DNA of 64,000 nucleotides, from NCBI GenBank assembly GCA_903873805.1, contig CAIQQB010000186.1, positions 1 to 64,000 of the forward strand, written 5' to 3'. A model generated the notes under the pieces. That model was not told the origin of the DNA, made no database searches, and saw only the letters and a list, made by a program, of their open reading frames with translations. Within the stretch, counting starts at the first letter, position 1. Each line of letters starts with the position of its first letter. This document shows, in pieces, positions 35,494 to 44,668 of the stretch. The DNA comes from an uncultured Opitutia bacterium. Its GTDB lineage: Bacteria > Verrucomicrobiota > Verrucomicrobiia > Opitutales > Opitutaceae. Position numbers and translations under genes: made by a program.

Positions 35494-36744
35494 TCAGGAG
35501 GAGGGCTCCGGGGCGGGCGGCGCCGGCGTGAAGGTCCACTGCCACGGCAGATCCAGCGATCCGATGGCCTGCAGCGGCGGGCACTCCGGGTAGAAGTTGC
35601 CCGAAATGAAGTCGAATTCGGCGGTGTCGTGCCGCACGTCATAATCCTGCCCCGCGTCGCCAAGGAAGATGGAGGCGCGGTAGGTGTCGCTGTGCAGCGG
35701 CAGGGGGAAAATCTCGGCGGTGATCACGCCCGCGGCGGCGGCCGGCGGCGCCCAGCGTTCGCCGAGCATGCGGCCGTTAGAGCCGGCCAGCGGCTGGCCG
35801 TAACGGCTGAACAGCGTGATGCCCACCACCGGACGGCTGAGGGGAAAGGGCGACTGGAAGCCGACGCTGATGCGGAGACGGCCGGTGGCGAGTGCGGTGC
35901 GATCGACGGTGACCGAGGTGATATGGGGCTTGTTCCGGTTGACCGGAACAAACACGGATTCCTCGGCGCCGGAGGCCAGGTAGGCCGAGAGGCACTCATT
36001 GATCGGGCCGGTCTGCATCACCCGCCCCTTGTTCAGCCAGAGTCCGGTGCGGCAGATGGCCTGCAGGGCCGCGGTGTTGTGGCTGACAAACAGGACCGTG
36101 CGGCCCGAGTCATGGGCGACCTCGCCCATCTTGCCGAGGCACTTCTTCTGGAACTGGGCGTCACCGACGGCCAGCACCTCGTCGATGATGAGAATCTCGG
36201 GCTCGAGGTGCGCCGCCACGGCGAAGGCGAGGCGCACGTACATCCCGCTGGAGTAGCGTTTCACCGGGGTGTCGATGAACTGCTCGATTTCGGCGAACGC
36301 CACAATCTCGTCGAACTTGCGCCGGATCTCAGCCCGCGACATCCCGAGGATGGCGCCGTTGAGAAAGATGTTCTCCCGGCCGCTGAGTTCGGGATGGAAT
36401 CCGGTGCCGACCTCGAGCAGGGAGGCGACCCGGCCGCGCAGGGTGATCCGGCCGGTCGTGGGCTCGGTGATGCGCGAGAGGACCTTGAGCAGGGTGGACT
36501 TGCCGGCGCCGTTGCGCCCGATGATCCCCAGCACATCGCCGCGCGGGACGGTGAAGGCCACGTCGCGCAGCGCCCAGAATTCCTCGTCCTGCGCGCGGGC
36601 CGCCGCCCGCCAATGCCGGAACCGGGACCACAGTCCGCGGACGCCCTGCGTCAGCGTGTCCCGGAGGTTGTCATGGCGCGCCTCGTGCGTCAGCGTATAG
36701 CGCTTCGAGAGGTTCTCAACGGTGATGACCGGGGCGGCATCCAT
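35494..36744 (-). CDS. Polysaccharide ABC transporter ATP-binding protein with Wzt C-terminal domain
   Basis: A 416-residue protein. The ATPase domain (1-250) has Walker A GRNGAGKST (76-84), signature YSSGMYVRLAFA (about 165), Walker B ILIIDEVLAVGD, and switch His in LFVSHN. Residues 265-410 form a separate beta-rich domain like the Wzt carbohydrate-binding region that recognises the terminal modification of the glycan in O9a-type systems. With the permease 3 bp downstream it exports undecaprenyl-linked polysaccharide across the inner membrane. The presence of the C-terminal domain implies a chain-end tag, perhaps made by one of the methyltransferases here (inference). Confidence 0.92.
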   Translation of the reverse strand: MDAAPVITVENLSKRYTLTHEARHDNLRDTLTQGVRGLWSRFRHWRAAARAQDEEFWALRDVAFTVPRGDVLGIIGRNGAGKSTLLKVLSRITEPTTGRITLRGRVASLLEVGTGFHPELSGRENIFLNGAILGMSRAEIRRKFDEIVAFAEIEQFIDTPVKRYSSGMYVRLAFAVAAHLEPEILIIDEVLAVGDAQFQKKCLGKMGEVAHDSGRTVLFVSHNTAALQAICRTGLWLNKGRVMQTGPINECLSAYLASGAEESVFVPVNRNKPHITSVTVDRTALATGRLRISVGFQSPFPLSRPVVGITLFSRYGQPLAGSNGRMLGERWAPPAAAAGVITAEIFPLPLHSDTYRASIFLGDAGQDYDVRHDTAEFDFISGNFYPECPPLQAIGSLDLPWQWTFTPAPPAPEPSS

Positions 36745-36747
36745 GGC

Positions 36748-37608
36748 TCAAATGATGTCGGCGAACTCCCGCTCCATCCGGCGGAAATACCAGACCCCGG
36801 TGACCAGCAGGATGGCCACCAGCAGCAGGGAGGTGATGAAGCCGGCCCAGTAGAACGTCGGCTCCGTGTCGAGCAGGCACCAGCGGAAGCCATCGACCAC
36901 GCCCGTCAGCGGGTTCAAGGCCAGCAGGCCGCGCCAGTTGGGATGCATGTCGGTGCGGAAGGCCACCGGCGTGACATAAATGCCCGCCGAAAGCAGGAAA
37001 GGCACGACGTATCTAAAATCACGATACTTGACCGTCAGCGCGGTCATCCAGAGGCCCGCCCCCAGCGCGGTCAGGAGCGCCAGCAGGATGAGCGCGGGCA
37101 GCAGCAGGACGTGCCAAGAGGGCAGATCGTGGTACCAGAGCGCAAAGAGGGCGTAGAGCGCGCAGACGACCAGAAAGTCGATCAGGGCGACGGCGAGGGC
37201 CGACATCGGCACCACCAACCGGGGAAAGTAGATCTTGGAGATCAGGTTGGCGTTGCCCACCAGGCTGCCGCTGGCACCGGAAAAGGCCGAGGAAAACAAC
37301 TGCCACGGGAGCAGACCGGACAGGACCAGCAGCGGGTAGGGGACGCCGCCCGCGGGCATCTTGGCGATGTCGCCGAAGACAAAGGTGAAGACCACCAGCG
37401 TGATCAGCGGCTGCACCAGGGCCCAGGCGACACCGAGCGAGGTCTGCTTGTAACGCACCATGATGTCGCGCCAGGCGAGGAAGCCCAGCAGTTCACGGTA
37501 GCGCCAGAGGTCGCGCCAGTAGTTCTGGCTCAGCCGGCCGGCCTCGATGACCAGAGTGGGGACCGGAGGAGCGGCGGGAGCCGGAGTTGCGTGGAGGGCG
37601 TCTGCCAT
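36748..37608 (-). CDS. Polysaccharide ABC transporter permease (Wzm-like, ABC-2 type)
   Basis: A 286-residue protein with about six helices. WRYRELLGFLAWRDIMVRYKQTSLGVAWALVQPL is the family signature (about 35-68), FGDIAKMPAGGVPYPLLVLSGLLPWQLF follows, and the C-terminus has LNPLTGVVDGFRWCLL. It forms the channel of the exporter with the ATPase encoded 3 bp downstream. ATG 37608 is used. There is a 52-bp gap to the upstream GT4. Confidence 0.92.
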   Translation of the reverse strand: MADALHATPAPAAPPVPTLVIEAGRLSQNYWRDLWRYRELLGFLAWRDIMVRYKQTSLGVAWALVQPLITLVVFTFVFGDIAKMPAGGVPYPLLVLSGLLPWQLFSSAFSGASGSLVGNANLISKIYFPRLVVPMSALAVALIDFLVVCALYALFALWYHDLPSWHVLLLPALILLALLTALGAGLWMTALTVKYRDFRYVVPFLLSAGIYVTPVAFRTDMHPNWRGLLALNPLTGVVDGFRWCLLDTEPTFYWAGFITSLLLVAILLVTGVWYFRRMEREFADII

Positions 37609-37660
37609 CGGGTGGACAGTGAATTGGGGAGAAATCGGCGGGGAGGCGAGCGCAACCTCG

Positions 37661-38725
37661 TTACCAGGCGGCGGCGAGCCGGGCCTGGAAAGCGGCGAAG
37701 GAATACCGTTGGGCGCGGTGCCGGAGCGTTTCGGCCGGCCAGTCGCGATCCAGGGCAGCGGTGCAGGCGGCGGCCAGACCGGGGACGTCCCCCGGGGGCG
37801 CCAGCAATCCGCAGCTGGCGTCGATGATTTCCGGGGTGGCGCCGGCGTCGGCGCCGACACAGGGCTTGCCGGCCGCCAGCGCCTCGATGAAGGCCAGGCC
37901 GAAGCCCTCGCCCGTGCTCGGCAGGGCGAACAGGTCGCAGCGTGCAAACTCCGCCCGCAGTTGCGCGTCGGTGACACGGCCGGCAAAGACCACCGCGTCG
38001 GTCACGCCGCCCTCCGCGGCGAGCGCGCGGAGCCGCGCCTCGTCGTCGCCGGAGCCGACCAGCCGCAGCTGGGTGCCGGGCGCCGCCTGCCGGATCAACG
38101 GCAGGGCGCGGATCAGGAGGTCATAGCCCTTGTAGGCGTCGGCGTGGCTCAGGCGGCCGACACTGAGGATGATCCGACCGCAGTTCTCGCGGAGGTGCGC
38201 GGGCGGGGTGACGGCGAACTCCGGGTCGAGCGCGTTCGGCACCACGGACAGGCGGTCGCCCAGGTCAGGGACGCGGAGATTGATTTCGCGCCGGGTGAAA
38301 TCGCTCACGCACCAGATGCGCGTGGTGCGGTGCAACGCCCAGTTTTCCAGCGCGCTGAACGGCCGCCACACCTCGATGCCATGGGCGACCAGGTAGATCC
38401 GGAGGTTGCGCCGGACCACCTGCACCAGCGCCGCCACCGGCAGTTGGCGCACATGGGTGCAGATGATCCGGTCGGCTCCGGCCGACAGTTGCCAGGCAGC
38501 GCGGACAAAGCGGAGCTTGTTCCCCCCACAGCCAACGGCCGGCCCGGTCCGGCTGCCCAGGGTCTCGCGCAAGCGCTCGGCGGGCAACACCCGATCATTG
38601 AACGCCACCACCCGCACTTCGGCGGTCTCCGGCCGGGCGGCGAGGGCGCGGAGGTAGAGGCGGGTGATGCGCTGGATCCCGCCGTCGCTGGCGAAGAGCT
38701 CGGGGCAGAGCAGGAGAATCTTCAT
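37661..38725 (-). CDS. GT4 family glycosyltransferase
   Basis: A 354-residue GT-B protein: MKILLLCPELFASDGGIQRITRLYLRAL, HGIEVWRPF (about 118), VSDFTRREI and VVPNALDPEF, RIILSVGRLSHADAYKGYDLLIRAL (about 190), TGEGFGLAFIEALAAGKPCVGAD with E-x7-E (about 275). All canonical GT4 features are intact. It overlaps the asparagine synthase stop by 4 bp, so it is the second gene of the cluster and probably translated with asnB. Confidence 0.9.
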   Translation of the reverse strand: MKILLLCPELFASDGGIQRITRLYLRALAARPETAEVRVVAFNDRVLPAERLRETLGSRTGPAVGCGGNKLRFVRAAWQLSAGADRIICTHVRQLPVAALVQVVRRNLRIYLVAHGIEVWRPFSALENWALHRTTRIWCVSDFTRREINLRVPDLGDRLSVVPNALDPEFAVTPPAHLRENCGRIILSVGRLSHADAYKGYDLLIRALPLIRQAAPGTQLRLVGSGDDEARLRALAAEGGVTDAVVFAGRVTDAQLRAEFARCDLFALPSTGEGFGLAFIEALAAGKPCVGADAGATPEIIDASCGLLAPPGDVPGLAAACTAALDRDWPAETLRHRAQRYSFAAFQARLAAAW

Positions 38726-40599
38726 GCGGGACGCGGGCGGTTGGCGAAGGCGATGAGCATCGCCAGACTCCAGACGCGCGACCAGGATCGCGAATCGTTC
38801 CCGGCAAGAAAGGTGTGCCAGCGCTCCTGCACGGCGGCCGGGACGAACAGCCCGCTGCGGCTGACGCTGGCGGGCGCAAAGGTGTCGTCGAGAAACGGCC
38901 GCAGCTCGCCGCGCATCCACACCGCGAACGGCAGCGTGAAACCGCGCTTGCGCCGCTCCGCGAGTCCGGGCGGCAATAGGTCGCGCACGGCGGCGACCAG
39001 GGCCGACTTGGGTCGGGCGGGCGTCGTCCGCCACTCCGCCGGCTGCCGCCAGAGCCAGGTGATGAGCGGGCGGTCGACAAACGGCACCCGCAGCTCCAGG
39101 GAGTGCGCCATGCTCATGATGTCGCTGTCGCGCAGGAGCACATCGGCCATGTAGCCGCTCAGCTCGGCCGCGCTGACGGCGGCGAGCGGGCCCGCCCCGG
39201 CGACCTCGGCCGCGAGCCGGCTCTCCTCGGGATGCGCGGCATAGGGCACGTCCCCGCTGAGCAGGGCGGCGCGGTCGGACTCGGCGAAGACGCGCCGGCG
39301 GAGCAGCGCGAGCGAGACGGCGTCATTCCCGTGGCGGAGGCAGTCCACGAGCTTGCGGTGCCGTTCGTCGCCCCGGCCCCAGCGCGCGAGCAGGCCCGTG
39401 CGCAGCGGTGCGGGCAGCGCCCGCCAGAGCGGCAGCCAGCGGGCCAGCCGGGGCACGTCACGAAAGGATGGATACCCGCCGAACAGTTCGTCCGCCCCGA
39501 GGCCGGAGAGCGCCACCGTCACCCCGCCGGCACGCGCGGCCTGGCTGACGTAGTAGGTGTTGATCCCGTCGCCGGTCGGCTGGTCGAGGGAGCGGACGAT
39601 CCGGCCGAGGTCCGCGGCGACCTGCGCGCCGCCGAGCACGGTGGCGTGATGCTCCGCGCCGAGGTGGCGGGCGTTGTCCGCCGCGGCCTCCGCCTCGGAG
39701 TAGCCCGCCTCGCCGAAGCCGAGTGAGAACGTGCGCAGCCGGCCGCCGCCGAGCCGGGTCATCAGCGCGGCCACCACCGTGGAATCGAGCCCGCCCGAGA
39801 GAAACGCGCCGACTGGCACGTCGGCCACGACATGCGCCCGGATGCTGTCCTCCAGCTGGGCGCGGAGGCCGGCGTGGAAATCGGCGCGCGTGGCGCAGGG
39901 GGTGATGTCCGCCGCCGCCGCGTCGCGCAGGGACCAGTAGGTTTTTATCTCCAGGTTTCCCCCCTGCCAGACGGCGCACTCGCCCGGCCGGAGGCTGAAG
40001 ACGTGGCGGTAGATCGTCTGCGGGGCGGGCACCGCCAGATAGGCGAGGTAGGCGCTGGCGGCGGCGGGGTCGAGGTCCGGATCGACCTGGCCGGAAGCGA
40101 GCAACGCGTTGAGTTCGGAAGCGAAGACGAGGCCACCGCGGGCCTGGTTCCGGAAATAGAGCGGCTTGATGCCGAAGGGATCGCGGGCGACGAGCAGGCG
40201 ACGTTCCTGCGCATCCCACGCGGCGAAGGCAAACATCCCGCGCAACCGTGGCAAACAGGCTTCGCCCCATTCGGCGACGGCGGCGAGCAGCACCTCGGTG
40301 TCACACTCCGTGTGAAACGGCCGGCCCCGGGTGGCGAGCTCGGCCCGCAGCGCGCGGAAGTTGTAGATCGCGCCATTGAAAACGAGGTGCCAGCGGCCGT
40401 CGGGCGTGCTCATCGGCTGCCGGCCGTTGGCGGGGTCGAAGATCGCCAGCCGGCACATGCCGAGCGTGGCGTCACCCCAGGTGCCGAGCCCGTCGTCATC
40501 GGGACCGCGATGGCGCATGGCCGCAGTCATCCGCGCGACCGCGGCGGCCCGTTCAGCGGGGGCGTGCTGGGCACTCAGGAATCCGGCGATGCCACACAT
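38722..40599 (-). CDS. asnB: Asparagine synthase (glutamine-hydrolysing)
   Basis: A 625-residue protein starting MCGIAGF, so Cys2 is the amidotransferase nucleophile. The glutaminase domain covers 1-210 (RGPDDDG, FNGAIYNF, DTEVLL), the synthetase domain follows with the PP-loop FLSGGLDSTVV (about 255) and later GLGADELFGGYPSFR and LELRVPFVD. The enzyme makes asparagine from aspartate, glutamine and ATP, but homologues inside polysaccharide clusters often amidate uronic acids or other sugar carboxylates; that reading is plausible here because the gene heads the 31-gene cluster. Confidence 0.9.
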   Translation of the reverse strand: MCGIAGFLSAQHAPAERAAAVARMTAAMRHRGPDDDGLGTWGDATLGMCRLAIFDPANGRQPMSTPDGRWHLVFNGAIYNFRALRAELATRGRPFHTECDTEVLLAAVAEWGEACLPRLRGMFAFAAWDAQERRLLVARDPFGIKPLYFRNQARGGLVFASELNALLASGQVDPDLDPAAASAYLAYLAVPAPQTIYRHVFSLRPGECAVWQGGNLEIKTYWSLRDAAAADITPCATRADFHAGLRAQLEDSIRAHVVADVPVGAFLSGGLDSTVVAALMTRLGGGRLRTFSLGFGEAGYSEAEAAADNARHLGAEHHATVLGGAQVAADLGRIVRSLDQPTGDGINTYYVSQAARAGGVTVALSGLGADELFGGYPSFRDVPRLARWLPLWRALPAPLRTGLLARWGRGDERHRKLVDCLRHGNDAVSLALLRRRVFAESDRAALLSGDVPYAAHPEESRLAAEVAGAGPLAAVSAAELSGYMADVLLRDSDIMSMAHSLELRVPFVDRPLITWLWRQPAEWRTTPARPKSALVAAVRDLLPPGLAERRKRGFTLPFAVWMRGELRPFLDDTFAPASVSRSGLFVPAAVQERWHTFLAGNDSRSWSRVWSLAMLIAFANRPRPA

Positions 40600-40685
40600 G
40601 GGTGCAAGGAAGGCTTCGCCCCGTCGCTTCCGGTGGAAGCAACCGTTTGGGCGGGGAAGTTCATCTGATCAGGCAGGGATTATGG

Positions 40686-40703
40686 CTAGGGTATTCACCC
40701 TAG
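40686..40703. promoter_or_regulatory. Palindrome in the leader of the polysaccharide cluster, candidate operator
   Basis: CTAGGGTGAATACCCTAG (minus-strand reading) has perfect 7-bp arms around a 4-base centre and lies 87 bp upstream of the asnB start in the 171-bp region that must contain the cluster's promoter. The short spacer and flanking AT-rich bases fit a dimeric regulator site, though a promoter -10/-35 pair could not be assigned with confidence next to it. A transcript hairpin is the alternative. Confidence 0.4.
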
Positions 40704-40770
40704 ATACGATTTCAAGAGATTGAATCCCGAGGAGCTTGCAACCGCTTTGTAGAACAGAAGTTTAAGGGCG

Positions 40771-41310
40771 TCATGCACAAACTGAGGCAGCAACGTCACG
40801 CGCCCCCTCCGGCGTGAATAGTTTTTCAACCAGCAGCAGGCCAAAATCGATGGCGGTGCCGGCGCCGCGTGACGTAAGCAGGCGACCGTCGGCGACTACG
40901 CGCTCGCCGGTGAGCAACCCGGGCAGTTCGGCGGCGACCGAGAAATGGGCGGTGTAGCGACGGCCGGTGAGCAGCCCCGCGTCAAGCAGCACGGTAGGTG
41001 CGGCGCAGATGGCGGCCAGCCACCGGTCGGCGGTGTGATGCCGGCGCACCGTGGCCAGCACCCGCGGATCGGCGCGCAGCAGTTTCACCCCGGGACCTCC
41101 CGGCAGGAAAAGAAGGTCGAACAGCGTTTCGCCGACCGCCGTCAGCGTGGTGTCGGCGTGGACCGTGAAGCCGTTGCGGCCCGTGACATGAATCTGTCCG
41201 CCGAGCGCCGCCGTGGTCACTTCGGCTCCGGCCCGTCGCAGCAGATCGACGGGCGCGACCGCCTCCAATTCCTCAAATCCTTCCGGCAAGATGGTGAGCA
41301 CCGTGGGCAT
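40771..41310 (-). CDS. DJ-1/PfpI family protein
   Basis: A 179-residue protein: VLTILPEGFEELEAVAPVDLLRRAG with the conserved Glu (about 14), FLPGGPG (about 69), and the nucleophile elbow AAICAAPTVLL with Cys102, then GLLTGRRYTAH and TSRGAGTAIDFGLLLVEKL. This matches the YajL/ThiJ/DJ-1 branch, implicated in deglycation or protection from reactive carbonyls; activity is debated in the field. It lies between the cluster leader and a divergent GNAT gene. Confidence 0.88.
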   Translation of the reverse strand: MPTVLTILPEGFEELEAVAPVDLLRRAGAEVTTAALGGQIHVTGRNGFTVHADTTLTAVGETLFDLLFLPGGPGVKLLRADPRVLATVRRHHTADRWLAAICAAPTVLLDAGLLTGRRYTAHFSVAAELPGLLTGERVVADGRLLTSRGAGTAIDFGLLLVEKLFTPEGARDVAASVCA

Positions 41311-41434
41311 GGGCCATGGAAACAGTTTTTCCCGTCCATGCCCAATGTTTTTTGTGGTAACGCCGCCGGCGATATCGTGACCGTCGGAACCCCGCCTCCT
41401 TCCCTTCGGGCTTGGTCCGAAGGAGCCGACGCAT

Positions 41435-41926
41435 ATGGTCGGATCCCCACCAAACGTCATGCCAGATCCGACTTTTTCGATTTCCGTGCGGCGGGCCGCC
41501 GCCGCCGACATTCCCCGGCTTTGCGAATTGCTCGCACTGCTGTTCACGCAGGAGGCGGAATTCAGACCCGATGCCGGCCGGCAGTCCCGCGCGCTCGGGT
41601 GCATTCTCGACGATCCGGCCACGGGGATGATCGTCTGCGCCACCGCCTCCGATGGCGAGATCATCGGCATGGTGAGCCTGCTCTTCATCATCAGCACAGC
41701 CGAAGGTGGACGAGCCGCCTGGCTCGAGGACATGGTCGTGGATCCCTCCTGGCGCGGCCGGGGCGTCGGTGAACGGCTGCTGCAGGAGGCCGTCAGTCGC
41801 GGGCGGGCGGCGGGTTGCACGCGCCTGACTCTGCTGACGGATGAGACCAACGATGGAGCGCGGCGTTTCTACACCCGGGCCGGTTTCGTGGCGTCGCCGA
41901 TGATGCCGATGCGGCTGCGGCTGTAA
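41435..41926 (+). CDS. GNAT family N-acetyltransferase
   Basis: A 163-residue protein with the GNAT core: VRRAAAADIPRLCELLALLF (alpha1), EIIGMVSLLFI, AWLEDMVVDPSWRGRGVGERLL with the acetyl-CoA P-loop R-G-R-G-V-G (about 105-115), and LTLLTDETNDGARRFYTRAGF. Substrate unknown. The ATG at 41435 is preferred over that at 41459 because AAGGAG (41420-41425) lies 9 bases before it, one of few clear ribosome sites in the window. Confidence 0.85.
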   Translation: MVGSPPNVMPDPTFSISVRRAAAADIPRLCELLALLFTQEAEFRPDAGRQSRALGCILDDPATGMIVCATASDGEIIGMVSLLFIISTAEGGRAAWLEDMVVDPSWRGRGVGERLLQEAVSRGRAAGCTRLTLLTDETNDGARRFYTRAGFVASPMMPMRLRL

Positions 41927-42020
41927 GCGACGAGTCCAACGCGGCGGGTTGCGGCCGAGGAAGAAGGGGTGGGAAAATAGCCCTTTCCGCACTGCGGACA
42001 TTCCGACATACGGGACAGGG

Positions 42021-42578
42021 ATGCCGTATCGTGCGCTCTATCTTTCCCTCTGGTTGATCCTGTTCGCCTACTGGATCGCCGGGGCCCGGGGCAACAAACG
42101 GACTGCGTATCGATTCAACCCGCTTTGGCGCGCTCTGGTGGTGCTGGGGGTCGCCGTCCTGCTCCGGTTTTTTGCCGGACGTCCAGAGTATTTCCAGCGC
42201 ACTTTCATCGCCCGCAGCGATGTCAGCGAAGTGGCGGGGCTCATCGTCTGCGCGGCGGGCGTTGCGTTCGCCATCTGGGCGCGCCGGACGCTGGGCCGGA
42301 ACTGGAGTGGCAATCCTACGATCAAGGAGGGCCACGAACTCGTCACCCGCGGTCCTTACCGGTTCGTCCGGCACCCCATCTATACGGGCATGCTGCTTGC
42401 GGCCGCCGGCACGGCCCTTGGGCACGGGCAGGTGCTGGACCTGGTGCTGCTTTTGGTCGCACTCGTTGTGGTTTGGTTGAAATCCCGGGTCGAGGAGCGG
42501 CTGATGCTGCGGCAGTTCCCGCAGGAGTACGCGTCGTATCGCCGGCGGACGAATGCGTTGATTCCATTTCTGCTCTGA
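42021..42578 (+). CDS. Isoprenylcysteine carboxyl methyltransferase (ICMT) family membrane protein
   Basis: A 185-residue protein with 4-5 helices. The C-terminal motif block HELVTRGPYRFVRHPIYTGMLLAA (about 107-130) and SRVEERLMLRQFPQEYASYRRRT are the SAM-binding marks of the ICMT/PEMT-like family. Bacterial members methylate diverse, mostly unknown targets, some of them lipids. ATG 42021 is chosen as the first Met before helix 1; an earlier ATG at 41949 would add a soluble 24-residue leader. Confidence 0.82.
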   Translation: MPYRALYLSLWLILFAYWIAGARGNKRTAYRFNPLWRALVVLGVAVLLRFFAGRPEYFQRTFIARSDVSEVAGLIVCAAGVAFAIWARRTLGRNWSGNPTIKEGHELVTRGPYRFVRHPIYTGMLLAAAGTALGHGQVLDLVLLLVALVVVWLKSRVEERLMLRQFPQEYASYRRRTNALIPFLL

Positions 42579-42658
42579 AACCGGAGGCACGCGCACCCAA
42601 CTTGGCGTGCGGGGCGCTTCGAATGCGAGTTCCCCTCACCGGTTGGGGGACATTATTC

Positions 42659-44668
42659 TCACAGCGCAATCCGCGCCGCGGTCTTGGCCCGCTCGAGGGC
42701 GGCGGAGAGGTCCGGCGGCTTGATGGGTTTGGTGAGATAGTCGTCCATGCCGGCCGACAGACAGCGTTCGCGGTCGCCCTGCATGGCGTTGGCAGTCAGC
42801 GCCACAATCCACGGCCGCACTTCGGAGTTTAACGTCCCCGTCCGCAGACGCTGGGTGGCTTCGAGTCCGTCCATCTCGGGCATCTGCACATCCATGAAAA
42901 TGATGTCGTAGGGCTGGCGGCGCATGGCCTCGAGCACCTCGAGGCCGTTGGCGGCGACATCCGCGCGGTAGCCGAGGCGCGCCAGGATGTGCAGGGCGAC
43001 CTTTTGGTTGACGGAGTTGTCCTCGGCCAGCAGCACCCGCTCCGGATGGGTGAAGCCGGCGGGTGGCAGCGGCAGGGCGGGGGCGGGCTTCGCCTCGGCC
43101 TGATCGCGGACAGCCAGACGGGTGAGGAGCTCGATGATCTGCGCCGGCTTGGTCGGTTTCGAGAGGAGGGCGGCGAACAGGGTTTTGTCGGGCACGAGGT
43201 CGCGCTGGCAGAGCGAGGACAGCAGCACGAGCGGCAGCGCCTCCGGCGGGCGCAACTGGCGGATGGCCTGCGCCAGCATGTGCCCGTCCATCTCGGGCAT
43301 CTGCATGTCGAGGATGGCGAAGTCAAAGTGGGCCCCGGTCCGCAGCACCGCGAGGGCGGCGGGCCCCGAGTCGAGGCCGACGGACTGCATGCCCCAGTTC
43401 TGCGCGAGGCCGGTGAGGATGCGCCGGTTGGTGGCGTTGTCGTCGACAATGAGCAGGCGCCGGCCGGCCAGCGCGACCCGGGGCGAGCCGTGGTAGGGGC
43501 GGGGCTTGTTGGGCAGGGCCTCGACCACCATGCTGAAACGGAACGTCGAACCGCGGCCGGGCTCGCTCTCCACCGACATCCCGCCGCCCATCATCTCGGC
43601 CAGGCGCCGCGCGATGACCAGCCCGAGGCCGGTGCCGCCGTAGCGCCGCGTGGTCGAGGCGTCGGCTTGGGTGAACGACTGGAACAGCCGGCCGATCACC
43701 TCGGGCGCGATGCCGATGCCGGTGTCGGTGACGGCAAACTGGAGCCGCACGCGGCCGGGTTCTGGCAGCAGCTCGGCCCGCAGCGAGAGCACCACCTCCC
43801 CGCGCTCGGTGAACTTCACGGCGTTGCTCAGCAGGTTGACGAGGATCTGGCGCAGCCGCGTGACATCGCCGCGTACGGTCGGGGGCACGCCCTCGGCGAT
43901 CTCGAAGAGGAGGTCGAGTCCTTTCTCCCCGGCCTGCGGGGCGAGCAGGTCGAGCGCCGCCTCAACGCACTCGCGCACGGCGAAGGGTTCCTGCTCCAGG
44001 TCGAGCCGGCCGGACTCGATCTTCGAAAAGTCCAGGATGTCGTTGATGACCGTCAGCAGCGCGTCGCCGCTCTGCCGGATGGTCTCGGCGTAGTCGTGCT
44101 GTTCCGGCGTGAGCGGCGAGTCGAGCAGGAGCGAGGCCATGCCGATGACGCCGTTCATCGGCGTGCGGATTTCATGGCTCATCACCGCGAGGAACTGGCT
44201 CTTCGCCACGCTCGCGGCTTCCGCGGCCTCCTTGGCCACCCGCAGCTCCTCCTCGGCCCGCTTGCGCTGGTCAATGTTCTGGATGAACCCCTCATAATAG
44301 AGCACCTCGCCGTGCTCGTCGCGCACCGCCCGCGCCTGTTCGGAAATCCAGATCACACCGCGGTCCTTGCGCCGCACCTGGTATTCGAGTCCGCGCACCT
44401 CGCTGTCCCGTTCCATCAGCGCCTTGAACGTGTCCCGCACCGTCGGATCGACGTAGATGCTCCGGGAAATGTCGCGCACGCTCTCGAGCAGTTCCTCGAC
44501 CGAGGCGTAGCCGTACATCTGCGCGAGGGCCGGATTCACGAGGAGATAGCGGCCGTCGGGCGTGGATTGGAAGATGCCCTCGATGGCGTTTTCCACGATG
44601 CTGACATAACGCTGGAGCGAGGTGGGCCAGAGATCGGCGGGCGATGAAAGGGTGTTGGTGGCGGGCAT
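42659..44668 (-). CDS. Hybrid sensor histidine kinase (PAS-HisKA-HATPase-REC-REC)
   Basis: A 669-residue protein without membrane helices. Order: PAS (about 20-135), HisKA with phospho-acceptor His165 in MSHEIRTPMNGV, HATPase with NLLSNAVKF (N box), DTGIGI (G1) and GGTGLGL (G2), first receiver with Asp454 in LDMQMPEMDG, second receiver with Asp593 in MDVQMPEMDG. Such kinases sense a cytoplasmic cue through PAS and pass phosphate on via the receivers, often to an Hpt protein; none is encoded nearby and no output domain is present, so partner and target lie elsewhere. GTG 44674 is an alternative start. Confidence 0.93.
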   Translation of the reverse strand: MPATNTLSSPADLWPTSLQRYVSIVENAIEGIFQSTPDGRYLLVNPALAQMYGYASVEELLESVRDISRSIYVDPTVRDTFKALMERDSEVRGLEYQVRRKDRGVIWISEQARAVRDEHGEVLYYEGFIQNIDQRKRAEEELRVAKEAAEAASVAKSQFLAVMSHEIRTPMNGVIGMASLLLDSPLTPEQHDYAETIRQSGDALLTVINDILDFSKIESGRLDLEQEPFAVRECVEAALDLLAPQAGEKGLDLLFEIAEGVPPTVRGDVTRLRQILVNLLSNAVKFTERGEVVLSLRAELLPEPGRVRLQFAVTDTGIGIAPEVIGRLFQSFTQADASTTRRYGGTGLGLVIARRLAEMMGGGMSVESEPGRGSTFRFSMVVEALPNKPRPYHGSPRVALAGRRLLIVDDNATNRRILTGLAQNWGMQSVGLDSGPAALAVLRTGAHFDFAILDMQMPEMDGHMLAQAIRQLRPPEALPLVLLSSLCQRDLVPDKTLFAALLSKPTKPAQIIELLTRLAVRDQAEAKPAPALPLPPAGFTHPERVLLAEDNSVNQKVALHILARLGYRADVAANGLEVLEAMRRQPYDIIFMDVQMPEMDGLEATQRLRTGTLNSEVRPWIVALTANAMQGDRERCLSAGMDDYLTKPIKPPDLSAALERAKTAARIAL

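Noticed and set aside
35629-37827. 732-codon open frame on the plus strand
   Set aside because: Antisense to the ABC exporter genes; composition (Gln, Glu, Arg, His-rich) and absence of motifs mark it as a shadow.
40640-40770. JUMPstart/ops element in the polysaccharide leader
   Set aside because: No GGCGGTAG ops core was found on the minus strand of the leader.
42989-44647. 552-codon plus-strand frame
   Set aside because: Lies opposite the histidine kinase whose domain motifs are complete.
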